Shown here piece by piece: positions 1 through 7,280 of a stretch of 64,000 nucleotides of DNA. Below the pieces are notes generated by a model that was given only the letters and a program-made list of their open reading frames with translations, was not told the DNA's origin and did not search any database. The stretch's first letter is position 1. Every line of letters begins with the position of its first letter. Position numbers and translations under genes: made by a program. Source of the DNA: Falsiroseomonas sp050563525 (GTDB lineage: Bacteria > Pseudomonadota > Alphaproteobacteria > Acetobacterales > Acetobacteraceae); contig NZ_JBNXUN010000020.1 of assembly GCF_050563525.1 (NCBI RefSeq), forward strand, positions 1-64,000, in the 5' to 3' direction.

Positions 1-90
1 AGCGAACCGAGCTTAACCACCTGTCCGAGATCCGGGGACCACCTCAACCTGAACCGCGTTCTCTGTCGGCTATCGCTCGGATCACTCTCT

Positions 91-1011
91 TTAGAAATCG
101 GCATCGCAGCCCGCTCCCCTAGGCTCCGGCTCCGGTTCCGGCTCTTGCGCTGGCCGATCCTGCGCAAGCCGAGCGCGGAATGCAGCTACGGCCTCAGCCT
201 CTGCAGCGGCCTCGGAACCGCCCACTTGGCCGAGTAAAGCTCGCGCGGCTCGGCGCGAAGGCCAGCCTTGAAGCAGATCGAGCGGCCGATCCAGCACTGC
301 CCCCCTGCCCTCCAGCCACGCTGCCGCTTCGACCGGATCGCCGTGATGCGCGGCCACCACCTCGCGCCACAAACCACCGTCGACGGCGAAGACCCCGAAG
401 TCCTGGTCCACCGCACCGAAAGCCCGGAGCGCCACGCGGTAGCAAGAGACCGTCAGGCCATCGTCGGCATCGATCCGAACCCAACGATCAGACTGGCGAC
501 GATCGTCGAGGACAATCCAGTCCCAACCCTCATCCCAGTAGTCCGCGGAATAGGCACGCAGCAGCCGCCGCTCCTCGGACTGCTCCTCGTCCGGCAATTC
601 CTCAGGCCGGTCAGGCATGGGCCTCAGCCGGTGCCACCTAAGCCAATCCAGAATATCCTCGGCCGGCGTCGAACTCGCGAGGCCGCGGCAGGCAGGGTCA
701 GCGTGGAGCAGGGTCGCGTCGAGGCCCTCCGCAACCAGTTTCGCGACCGTCTGCTCTGCGCCGAAGCTCCGTCTCCACATCGACGACACGACGATATGAG
801 CGTCAGCCAGTCGCGCCAGTCGGTTGAGCAGCCAGATCGCATGTTGGTCAAAGGACACCAAGGACATACCGCGTTGCCGGCCGTCCCAGGTCCCCTCCGC
901 CATAGCGGCTCTTGCCTCGGCATTCCTCGGGTGAAGCCAGCCCGCACGGGTCAGTAGAACCCCGTCAATGTCAATGAAGACTACCCGTGGCCTCACACCC
1001 TCAGCCGGCAT
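91..1011 (-). CDS. HAD-fold phosphatase-like protein
   Basis: Predicted cytoplasmic HAD-superfamily protein of 306 residues. Motif I is IDIDGV with Asp14 and Asp16, the nucleophile and acid/base pair. Motif II is VVSSMWR around residues 74-80, and the acidic motif IV is VLDD ending at residues 169-170. This arrangement resembles the HAD domain found in Swiss-Army-Knife RNA-repair proteins. The last ~100 residues form an extra region of unknown role ending in a Glu-Pro repeat. I chose the ATG at 1011 because it directly precedes the HAD core and overlaps the end of the upstream gene by 11 bp; longer in-frame starts run through that gene. It is the last gene of a three-gene minus-strand operon. 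Substrate unknown. Confidence 0.72.
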   Translation of the reverse strand: MPAEGVRPRVVFIDIDGVLLTRAGWLHPRNAEARAAMAEGTWDGRQRGMSLVSFDQHAIWLLNRLARLADAHIVVSSMWRRSFGAEQTVAKLVAEGLDATLLHADPACRGLASSTPAEDILDWLRWHRLRPMPDRPEELPDEEQSEERRLLRAYSADYWDEGWDWIVLDDRRQSDRWVRIDADDGLTVSCYRVALRAFGAVDQDFGVFAVDGGLWREVVAAHHGDPVEAAAWLEGRGAVLDRPLDLLQGWPSRRAARALLGQVGGSEAAAEAEAVAAFRARLAQDRPAQEPEPEPEPRGAGCDADF

Positions 1012-1225
1012 CGCCTGGCCCCTCCCCATTAAACCAGCGGAGCACTTCCAACACCGGCCGATCAACCCGCACCAGCTTGCCACCAGATAGAAGCAGCAAG
1101 GAGCCGCCGTCGTCATCGGAACACACAGCAGGCACCGCTGTAGCTGCAATTCCGTGCACCCGGCCGTCCACATCGCGGACGAGGACATACCGGCCAATCC
1201 GGCTTCCGCTTGGAGGGTTGTCCAT
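1001..1225 (-). CDS. small hypothetical protein, operon with HAD gene
   Basis: Short protein of 74 residues that I do not recognise. It begins MDNPPSGSRIGRYVLVRD and has a beta-rich look (alternating hydrophobic residues, a DDDGGS turn). The ATG at 1225 follows a purine-rich AGGGGG stretch with good spacing, 10 bp after the end of the upstream gene, and the 3' end overlaps the start of the HAD gene. Tight packing in one operon is the main argument that it is real. No membrane segment or signal peptide is visible. Confidence 0.55.
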   Translation of the reverse strand: MDNPPSGSRIGRYVLVRDVDGRVHGIAATAVPAVCSDDDGGSLLLLSGGKLVRVDRPVLEVLRWFNGEGPGDAG

Positions 1226-1235
1226 GCCCCCTCGC

Positions 1236-1523
1236 CTACCCGCGCAACCGCCAGCGCTCGGCATGAGGCCGCACCTGCTCAGCCGTGATATCTCGGGTGA
1301 GCCGACGCCGGCGCCGCCTCAGGTCCGCTATCAAAAGCCGCAAAAGCCGGTGGTCCTCGAAGCGAGCCAACTCGCCGATCTGCCTACGATGCCTCGTCTT
1401 CCAGACCTCCCGGATGGCCTCGAAAGCCAACCCGATCGCGGCACGCTGGACACCAGGACGCGACAGGATGTCGGCGGGGATCGGCGGCAGGGTGGAGCTC
1501 GGATGAACAGGAGGACGGGGCAT
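1236..1523 (-). CDS. small basic hypothetical protein
   Basis: First gene of the minus-strand operon that ends with the HAD protein; 95 residues. The N-terminus is proline-rich, followed by a probably helical, strongly basic part with a run of arginines (residues ~70-75). The basic charge would fit nucleic-acid binding, but no named domain is visible. The stop codon lies 10 bp before the next gene. No homologue recognised. Confidence 0.5.
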   Translation of the reverse strand: MPRPPVHPSSTLPPIPADILSRPGVQRAAIGLAFEAIREVWKTRHRRQIGELARFEDHRLLRLLIADLRRRRRRLTRDITAEQVRPHAERWRLRG

Positions 1524-1657
1524 AGCACCATCCTAACGTTCCTGGTCTGTTCTCGGCCAGCCTAAACTGTCATCGATCGGATCACCTCGCACGCAGTCAC
1601 CCGGGCCGGGTTCACCTCCCCTGCCCTCCCGCCGCCGGCCCCTGGGCCGCAGAGCCG

Positions 1658-1933
1658 CTATTTCTGGGGCTTCGCCACGTAGTGACCAGGAATGCGCTTC
1701 TCATCGATCCCGAGATCAACATGCGACATCGGGATCTCAGGGACGCCGAAGTTGGCCCCGTCCAGCGGGTGCCCGGCCAGGAACAAGCCTGAGATGTGCG
1801 ATCCCCGACCACACTCGATCCGCGCACCACGATAACGCAGGGTCGGACCACCCCAAGGACCCTCAGCGTTCTCGACCCTGACCTCGTGCCGAGTTGGCTC
1901 GGGGATCAGCATCGGTTCTTGCATCTGCGCCAT
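1658..1933 (-). CDS. hypothetical protein, 91 aa
   Basis: Unrecognised soluble protein of 91 residues starting MAQMQEPMLIPEPT. A strong ribosome binding site (GGAGGAG) precedes the ATG at 1933, supporting both the gene and its start. It lies 15 bp downstream of another minus-strand gene and is probably co-transcribed with it. It contains several Gly-rich turns and ends in a lysine; no signal peptide or membrane helix is seen. Confidence 0.55.
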   Translation of the reverse strand: MAQMQEPMLIPEPTRHEVRVENAEGPWGGPTLRYRGARIECGRGSHISGLFLAGHPLDGANFGVPEIPMSHVDLGIDEKRIPGHYVAKPQK

Positions 1934-1948
1934 CGGGATCTCCTCCGC

Positions 1949-2278
1949 CTAGGCACACGTCCCGACCACGATCTGCATAGCGTAACTACTGACGATATCG
2001 GGACCCTCTGGTGATCCGATGGCAAACTCCCGCGGGTTTTTGCCTCCCAATCCGGATTTAGGATAGAGCCACCATCGAGCCCCGCCGTCCTCCCCAAAGA
2101 CAGATTTGACCGTCGCGGTGACTTCGGCGAGGGCCGGGTTCGCCGCATCTAAGGCGAAAAGCTCCACGCTAAGACGCTGGACCTCATCCATCGCCGCCTT
2201 CAATTGGGCCAGGACCTCTTCCGCCCGTCGCGGCCCGTCGCCCGCACACCCTCGATGACCTAGGTTGCCCTTCACCAT
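1949..2278 (-). CDS. hypothetical protein, 109 aa
   Basis: Unrecognised protein of 109 residues. Residues ~15-55 read as an amphipathic helix rich in Ala, Leu and Glu (EEVLAQLKAAMDEVQRLSVE), possibly a short coiled coil, followed by a more mixed C-terminus. The ATG at 2278 has a GGGGAGAGG purine tract upstream; a TTG two codons earlier is an alternative start. It is followed after 15 bp by the 91-residue gene. Its start codon overlaps, on the opposite strand, the ATG of the exonuclease gene, which is unusual. Confidence 0.5.
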   Translation of the reverse strand: MVKGNLGHRGCAGDGPRRAEEVLAQLKAAMDEVQRLSVELFALDAANPALAEVTATVKSVFGEDGGARWWLYPKSGLGGKNPREFAIGSPEGPDIVSSYAMQIVVGTCA

Positions 2279-2903
2279 GACCAATCCTCTCCCCTGCCCC
2301 CTGGATATAGAAGCCTCCGGCCTCTCCGATGACAGCTACCCCATCGAAATCGGCCTTGCCCTCCCCTCCCCCACCCCGGGCGGAGACTGGGAGATCCTGC
2401 TGCTCTCCTGGCTGATTCGACCCACCGCAACATGGCTCGACAACCAGGACGCATGGAGCACCACAGCCGAGCAAGTTCATGGCCTAACGCTCGACCGGCT
2501 GCAAAGTGAGGGCCTGGATCCCGCCGAGGTCGCGCGCGAGATCGACCAAGTTCTCAATGGCCGCATCGTCGTCGCGGACACCGGGCCAGCAGGTGCTGAC
2601 GCCTTCTGGCTGAAACGCCTGGCAGCGGCTGCCGGTGAGCCATGGTCGTCGCGCACCTGGCCGCTCTCTCTATCGAAATCCGGCGATCTGATAGCCGCCG
2701 CAGCACGCAAAACCGGCATCTCCCGCTCGCGCGCCGTGATGATGATCCAGGCCGCACCCGAGGCAACACACGCAGCTGCCGAAGACGCCCACCGCGAGAC
2801 GTGGATGTGGTGCGATGCCATGTCCCCGGATGTTCCGCGGCAGGTCATCTCCGAGGCCAGCAGCTATCGCCGCCGGTGGCCGTCGACGCGCGTCCCGGCA
2901 TAA
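2277..2903 (+). CDS. DEDDh-type 3'-5' exonuclease
   Basis: Probable single-domain exonuclease of the DnaQ/RNase T fold, 208 residues. Exo I is LDIEASG with Asp10 and Glu12. The Exo II acidic residue is probably Asp108 in the GADAFWL segment. Exo III is HAAAEDA with His165 and Asp170. These are the metal- and catalysis-bearing residues of the family, so a nuclease acting on DNA or RNA 3' ends is likely. The ATG at 2277 was preferred to an in-frame TTG at 2265. No good ribosome binding site precedes it and the upstream sequence codes on the other strand, so translation may be leaderless. The natural substrate cannot be told. Confidence 0.7.
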   Translation: MTNPLPCPLDIEASGLSDDSYPIEIGLALPSPTPGGDWEILLLSWLIRPTATWLDNQDAWSTTAEQVHGLTLDRLQSEGLDPAEVAREIDQVLNGRIVVADTGPAGADAFWLKRLAAAAGEPWSSRTWPLSLSKSGDLIAAAARKTGISRSRAVMMIQAAPEATHAAAEDAHRETWMWCDAMSPDVPRQVISEASSYRRRWPSTRVPA

Positions 2904-2930
2904 CGCCGGGCCGGACCGGAGATATCGAGA

Positions 2931-3059
2931 TCATGGCTCTGGTCCTCCGCAGGCGGCGTGACGTTGCCGGACCTCAGCCAGCATCTTCTGCGCCGTTCCG
3001 AATGAGACCATCCGCGTCTCGATAGGCCGCGCCCCACAGGCGGGACACCGAAGGCGTTC
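2931..3059 (-). other. possible remnant encoding a zinc-ribbon segment
   Basis: The minus-strand reading frame here encodes ERLRCPACGARPIETRM, which looks like half of a zinc ribbon (Cys-x2-Cys) followed by a helix. Upstream in the same frame the sequence does not look like protein. It may be the decayed end of a larger gene. The 300 bp between the exonuclease and the secreted-protein pseudogene hold nothing else I can recognise. Confidence 0.2.
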
Positions 3060-3207
3060 GCCCGACCTACCCGAGGGAAGCTTGCCCGAGCCTTGCCAGT
3101 AGGCGGACGAATTGAAAGTGGGGGCCTGGACTCGGATCGCTGCCCGCGACGAGGTTGCCATAATCCAGCCCGGACAGCGAAGAAATTGGCCCGCGCCCAA
3201 GGGGGCC

Positions 3208-3650
3208 TTGCTGTTCGCAATGGTTTGGTCGAATCTCGCCATGGCTCAGACTCTTGATGGGACGTGGAATAGAAGCCTCCACTGCTCCGGCACTGCCAGA
3301 GATTCGCACGCCCCCACCGCACCCGGATCACGGTCTCCGGCAGGTACGCAAGTGCCGATGCGGCGGGAGGCAGGCCAATCTGGCAGGTGGCGGGTGTGGT
3401 CCGCGAGGATGGCCGGGCCACCTTCCACGGTACCGTGGAAGGTGGCCAGACAGAGGATTCCCGTTGGCCGTTTCAGTTCAGCGGCAAGTTCACGACAGGA
3501 CCCTTCACCGGTCAGAGCGTCATGAACCCCATATCCGCGTGGCGCCGCGACTGCACCGTAGAACTGCGGCCAGACGATGCCGTGCCAGGAGAGGCCGCAG
3601 GCGGTAGGGATCACCGGCCGCGAGGTCAGTCCGACCGCGGCCGTCATTGA
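3208..3650 (+). pseudogene. secreted small protein, frameshifted
   Basis: A gene for a small exported protein broken by frameshifts. A start near 3208 (TTG after AAGGGGG) gives a signal-peptide-like segment, LLFAMVWSNLAMAQ, then TLDGTWNRSLHCS. Reading then shifts to the second frame (ALPEIRTPP, about 3292-3318) and to the third frame from about 3318: HRTRITVSGRYASADAAGG, then IWQVAGVVREDGRATFHGT and a C-terminus with FSGKFTTGPFTG and RRDCTVELRPDD. The net change is two single-base shifts, one beside a C-run, so either decay or homopolymer sequencing error is possible. The mature protein would be a beta-rich periplasmic domain with a Cys pair. Exact family unknown. Confidence 0.5.
3416..3447. 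repeat. 32-bp perfect palindrome
   Basis: Perfect 32-bp inverted repeat with no spacer, half-site GGCCACCTTCCACGGT, centred on a KpnI-type GGTACC. It lies inside the frameshifted secreted-protein gene, where it encodes ATFHGTVEG; both strands therefore encode nearly the same peptide. Confidence 0.9.
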
Positions 3651-3908
3651 CAGCCCGGGGCGGCAGCGCACCGGGCGCTGGACGGTGCCAGCGCTCATTG
3701 GCATGGCCTGCCGGCCAGACAAGGGCGCGCCTGCCTCGCCGCTTGTCCGCACAGCAGGGTCGACGGTGAGTGAGAATCTCAGCCGGCCAGCATCGCCCCG
3801 ACTCGGCGCTGGTGGGGGGATCACTCACCCAGAGCCGATCCACCGGCAAACGCGCCTGTCCTGGGGGGATCACACACGGAACTGGGGGGGCTGCTCACGG
3901 AATCGCGG

Positions 3909-3917
3909 TTGTCCACA
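3909..3917 (+). promoter_or_regulatory. DnaA box
   Basis: TTGTCCACA differs from the classical TTATCCACA box at one position and lies inside the iteron cluster, as expected for a plasmid origin that recruits host DnaA. Confidence 0.6.
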
Positions 3918-3933
3918 GGGGCAGCACTCACCC

Positions 3934-3972
3934 CTTCTACTAGATTCAGAATCAACTTCTTCCAAATAGCCT
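3934..3972. other. AT-rich stretch, possible unwinding element
   Basis: A 39-bp stretch that is far richer in A and T than its surroundings (it includes CTAGATTCAGAATCAAC), between the left iterons and the inverted iteron. It is a reasonable candidate for the DNA unwinding element of the origin. Confidence 0.4.
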
Positions 3973-4050
3973 GGTGAGTAATCCCCCCATTGACCTAAGC
4001 GGTCATCGCACGCTTCCGTAGTGAACGTTGAGCAGCGCCGGGGCGAGTCC

Positions 4051-5046
4051 ATGAGCATTGAAGGAGAGCCCGACTTCGGCGCGCGGCGCCTGGTTCTCGT
4101 GCACGGACGCGATACGGCGCGTGCGATGGTCGAACCGGAACAGAAGCGGCTGGTGGACATCGCTGCCGAGGTCATGGGCGATGACGTCGGCCGCATCGGC
4201 ATCACCTACACCGGCTTCTGCCTTACTGGTCTCCCGCACAAGCGTCTGCCCGATGAACACCCGTGGGAAAAGAAGGGCCACCGGGTTACGCTTCTTATCG
4301 AGCCGGGACGGATGAAGATCGGCCGTGGCCCGGCGAAGCTGCACGGCGTGCCTTACGGGGCTCGCGCCCGCATGATCCTTCTTTATCTCCAGACGCAGGC
4401 TGTCAGGACCGGTTCACGCGAGGTCGAACTCGGCCGATCCATGCGTGACTGGTTGGGACGAATGGGGCTGTCCTGGGGTGGCGAGACCGGCAAAGCCCTG
4501 CGTGAGCAGGCGACCCGGATCGCTGCCTGCAGCCTCAAGTTCTTCTGGGAGGGCGAGAACAGCGATGGGTGGACGAAAGGCGGCTTCGTGCGGTCCGGAC
4601 TCCGCTTCCACCTGGCGGACAGCAATGAGGAGCGGCAACAAGGCTTGTGGCAAGAGAGCGTGCTGTTGGATGAAGTCTTCTACGAAGCGTTGCAGAAGCA
4701 CCCCGTTCCGCTGCGGGAGGCGGCCCTTCGCGAACTGTCCGATCGCTCGACAAGCCTCGATCTCTATATCTGGCTGGCCTATCGCCTGCACACGCTGAAG
4801 GCTCGCACCCCTGTCCGCTGGGCCGCGCTGCGCGAGCAGTTTGGGAGCAATTACGCGAAGATCAGCGCCTTCAAGCGCGACTTCATCAAGGCGCTTGGTC
4901 CTGCCGTCGCAGCCTATCCGGAAGCGCGCGTTGAACTCGCCGAAGAGGGCGTGGTGCTCTTCCCGTCCCAGCCGCCGGTCACTCGGCGCCTTGTGCCAGT
5001 GGGGGGCGAACTCACCGCTGTTGGCCGGCGCACCGGGGCCAGGTGA
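4051..5046 (+). CDS. repA: plasmid replication initiator, RepA_C family
   Basis: Replication initiator of about 331 residues, matching the plasmid-encoded RepA family common on alphaproteobacterial plasmids. Recognisable parts are the central GVPYGARARMILLYLQTQAV segment, the LGRSMRDWLGRMGLSWGG helix-turn-helix-like region, and the late DLYIWLAYRLHTLKARTPV segment followed by NYAKISAFKRDF. It should bind the flanking iterons and open the origin. I prefer the ATG at 4051, which has GGGGCGAG upstream, to the GTG at 4021 (10 residues longer), which has no ribosome binding site. The stop codon lies inside an iteron copy (5042-5059), so rep is embedded in its own binding sites and is probably autoregulated. 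Confidence 0.85.
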   Translation: MSIEGEPDFGARRLVLVHGRDTARAMVEPEQKRLVDIAAEVMGDDVGRIGITYTGFCLTGLPHKRLPDEHPWEKKGHRVTLLIEPGRMKIGRGPAKLHGVPYGARARMILLYLQTQAVRTGSREVELGRSMRDWLGRMGLSWGGETGKALREQATRIAACSLKFFWEGENSDGWTKGGFVRSGLRFHLADSNEERQQGLWQESVLLDEVFYEALQKHPVPLREAALRELSDRSTSLDLYIWLAYRLHTLKARTPVRWAALREQFGSNYAKISAFKRDFIKALGPAVAAYPEARVELAEEGVVLFPSQPPVTRRLVPVGGELTAVGRRTGAR

Positions 5047-5059
5047 GTGATCCCCCCAA
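5042..5059 (-). repeat. iteron overlapping the rep stop codon
   Basis: GGTGAGTGATCCCCCCAA, the reverse complement of the left-hand iterons. The TGA of rep (5044-5046) is part of it. Confidence 0.75.
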
Positions 5060-5342
5060 ATCATGGGGGCTGGTTTGGGCTGAAGCCGGGGTCCGCGTCT
5101 GAGTTCCAGCCGGGCGCATTTCCTGGCATGTTGAATCGGACATAAATCCGCGACACGGTCGGCTTCTGGTCCTAGCGTGGAGCTGGCAGGAGCCCGATGG
5201 CACGGCACGATCCTTGCGCTGGATTCGCGTGACCGGCCATGCTGCTCCCCGGCCGAACGGCAGCCCCAGGATGCTACGTCTCGTGGATTCTTCGTCATGG
5301 GCGACCTCAGCAGCCATGACCGCCAGACCGTCCGCCAGCGTG

Positions 5343-5365
5343 ATAAGAATTTGTTCTTATTTTTT
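5343..5365 (+). terminator. AT-rich hairpin with T-run
   Basis: ATAAGAA, a 4-nt loop and TTCTTAT form a 7-bp stem followed by a run of Ts, in the otherwise GC-rich region downstream of rep. It may act as an intrinsic terminator for rep or as a second AT-rich element next to the iteron at 5383. Confidence 0.35.
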
Positions 5366-5382
5366 GGCGGCCGTCGGTATCA

Positions 5383-5400
5383 GGTGAGTGATCCCCCCAT
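5383..5400 (-). repeat. iteron copy downstream of rep
   Basis: GGTGAGTGATCCCCCCAT, identical over 17 bases to the copy at the rep stop codon and in the same orientation. Confidence 0.75.
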
Positions 5401-5548
5401 TGCCATCGCGGCGGGGACCTGAGGACAAGCGCTTGTCGTTGATCTCGACCTGGCTCCGCAGCGGCGTGGCTCTGTCCCCCGTGCTCTCCGCGACGGCGCC
5501 AGATTTCGGCGCATTGCCATGGGGTGCGCATCCGGCCCAGGAGCGCCA

Positions 5549-5565
5549 GTGAGTGATCCCCCCAG
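5549..5565 (-). repeat. iteron copy downstream of rep
   Basis: GTGAGTGATCCCCCCAG, same orientation as the copies at 5042 and 5383, with A instead of G just before the shared core. Confidence 0.7.
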
Positions 5566-5654
5566 GCTGAGCCGGTCTTCCGCCGGAAAGTGCTCATCGC
5601 CCAGTGCTGCCGCAGGGATCCGAGTTGCCCGTGGCGGCAATCACACGCCGACGC

Positions 5655-5672
5655 GGGGGGAACACTCACCTG
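5655..5672 (+). repeat. degenerate iteron, inverted
   Basis: GGGGGGAACACTCACCTG matches the left-hand orientation of the iteron with one change in the centre (GAAC for GATC). It is the last copy before the chromosomal-type cargo begins. Confidence 0.6.
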
Positions 5673-5963
5673 GGTGTCGGCTCAAGCCACCGAGTTCCGC
5701 TGGGCTGGAGCCGCTCCGGCCTTGGCCGGAACCAATTCCGAACTGACGGTCCCACTTGCTAGGGCAGACCTGAAGGCGTTCATCGATCCTGGGGCGTGTC
5801 GGCACGAACTCCCGGTCTGCCATGGCAGCGCGAGACCGCTTCAGGGTGCTCCTCACGACAGCCAGGGCACTCCCACCGGCCGGTGCTGGTCGAGGATCGC
5901 GGAGCCTGCCGTGTACGTCTCCGGCCACTCCGCTCCCGGAAGAACGGGTTCGGGGCGACTGCT

Positions 5964-7280
5964 TCAGGCAGCATCCCGCAGGGCGTCGCGGATGGTCTGC
6001 GCGATGCGGTCGATGTCGGCCTGTGCCAGGACCAGCGGCGGCGAAAGCACCAGCATGTCGCCGGCCGCCCGCACCAACACGCCCTCCGCGAAGCAGCGAT
6101 CCGCGACCGCCGGCCCACGTGCTCCGCCGTGCGGCGCCAGTTCGATGGCGCCGAGGATGCCGATGGTGCGGATATCCACCACATGCGGCGCGTCACGCAG
6201 CGCATGGATCGCATCCGCAAAGGGTTCGGCCATGGCGGCGGCGTTCGCGAAGATGCCGTCCTGCTCATAGGCTTCCAGCGCGGCGAGGCCGGCGGCGCAG
6301 GCCAGCGGATGGCCGGAATAGGTGTAGCCGTGGAACAGCTGCACCGCCTCCGGCGGCCCGGCCATGAAGGCCTCGTAGATGCCGGAGGAGATCAGCGTGG
6401 CGCCCATCGGCACGGCGCCGTTGGTCAGCCCCTTGGCGCAGGCCATGATGTCCGGCGTCACGCCGAAGGCCTGGCTGGCGAAGCAGGTGCCGAGGCGGCC
6501 GAAGCCGGTGATGACCTCATCGAAGATCAGCAGGATGCCGTGCCGGTCGCAGATGGCGCGCAGCTTCTCGAGGTAGCCGAGCGGTGGCGGGTACACCCCG
6601 CCGGACCCGGTGACCGGCTCCACGATCACCGCCGCGACGGTGGACGGGTCCTGCACCGCCAGCAGCGCATCGAGCGCATCGGCGTGTTCCGCGCCCTGCG
6701 CCGGGCGTCCACGCGGAAAACCCATGCGTGCGGGGTCATAGGGCAGCGGCAGGTGATGGACGTCCGGCAGCAGCGTGCCGAAGTCCCGCTTGTGGCGGCC
6801 GATGCCGCCGACCGAGAGGCCGCCGAAGCCGACGCCGTGGTAGGATTTTGCACGGCCGATGAATTTCACGCGGCCCGCATCGCCGCGCACGCGGTGGTAG
6901 GCACGGGCGATCTTCAGCGCGCTGTCCACCGCCTCGCTGCCAGAATTGCTGAAGAACACGTGCTCCAGCCCATCTGGCGCGACCGCCACCAGGCGTTCGG
7001 CGAAGGCGAAGGCGCCGGGATGGCCCATGCGGAAGGAGGAGACGAAGTCGAGCCGCCCGGCCGCGGCACGGATCGCCTCCGTGATGCGCGGATGCGCGTG
7101 GCCGGCATTGACGCACCAGAGGCCCGCCATGCCGTCCAGCACGCGCCGCCCGCCGGATTCGACGTAATGCATGCCCTCCGCGCCCACGAACATCATCGGC
7201 GCCTCGCGGAAGGCGCGCGCCGCGGTGAAGGGCATCCAGTAGGCTTCGGACAGCGCGTTGGGGCGGGGGTCTGCGTTCAT
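5964..7280 (-). CDS. class III omega-aminotransferase
   Basis: PLP-dependent aminotransferase of 438 residues, a normal length for the beta-alanine/omega-amino-acid:pyruvate group. Visible are the phosphate-binding SNSGSEAV (residues 111-118), FDEVITGFGR with Asp254 for the pyridine nitrogen, and CAKGLTNGA with Schiff-base Lys283. It transfers an amino group from an amine or omega-amino acid to a keto acid in the cytoplasm. The ATG at 7280 overlaps the TGA of the upstream FAD oxidase gene (ATGA), so the two are translationally coupled behind the GntR gene. Its position suggests it deaminates a product released by the divergent acyltransferase/importer operon. The exact amine donor is unknown. 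Confidence 0.88.
   Translation of the reverse strand: MNADPRPNALSEAYWMPFTAARAFREAPMMFVGAEGMHYVESGGRRVLDGMAGLWCVNAGHAHPRITEAIRAAAGRLDFVSSFRMGHPGAFAFAERLVAVAPDGLEHVFFSNSGSEAVDSALKIARAYHRVRGDAGRVKFIGRAKSYHGVGFGGLSVGGIGRHKRDFGTLLPDVHHLPLPYDPARMGFPRGRPAQGAEHADALDALLAVQDPSTVAAVIVEPVTGSGGVYPPPLGYLEKLRAICDRHGILLIFDEVITGFGRLGTCFASQAFGVTPDIMACAKGLTNGAVPMGATLISSGIYEAFMAGPPEAVQLFHGYTYSGHPLACAAGLAALEAYEQDGIFANAAAMAEPFADAIHALRDAPHVVDIRTIGILGAIELAPHGGARGPAVADRCFAEGVLVRAAGDMLVLSPPLVLAQADIDRIAQTIRDALRDAA

Larger units (their letters stand above)
3813..3990. other. plasmid replication origin with iterons
   Basis: Iteron cluster directly upstream of rep. Copies of a 19-bp unit, consensus TGGGGGGATCACTCACCTG, lie at 3813-3829 and, more degenerate, at 3862-3879, 3883-3900 and 3918-3932. 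An inverted copy is at 3973-3990, close to the rep start. A DnaA-box-like sequence (3909-3917) and an AT-rich stretch (3934-3972) sit between them. Together these are the parts of an iteron-controlled origin; the inverted copy next to rep is the natural candidate for autoregulation by Rep. Confidence 0.75.
5401..5963. other. non-coding region with distal iterons
   Basis: No convincing gene is visible between the iteron at 5383 and the aminotransferase gene. The stretch holds two further iterons (near 5549 and 5654) and otherwise low-information GC-rich sequence. It probably belongs to the replication and copy-control region. Confidence 0.5.

Noticed and set aside
2864..3421. 185-codon minus-strand frame overlapping the exonuclease end and the secreted-protein pseudogene
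   Set aside because: Arg/Pro-rich composition typical of antisense frames in GC-rich DNA, no ribosome binding site, no family motif.
3246..3824. 192-codon minus-strand frame containing the peptide ATFHGTVEGG
   Set aside because: The peptide appears only because the 32-bp palindrome encodes the same residues on both strands; the rest does not look like protein.
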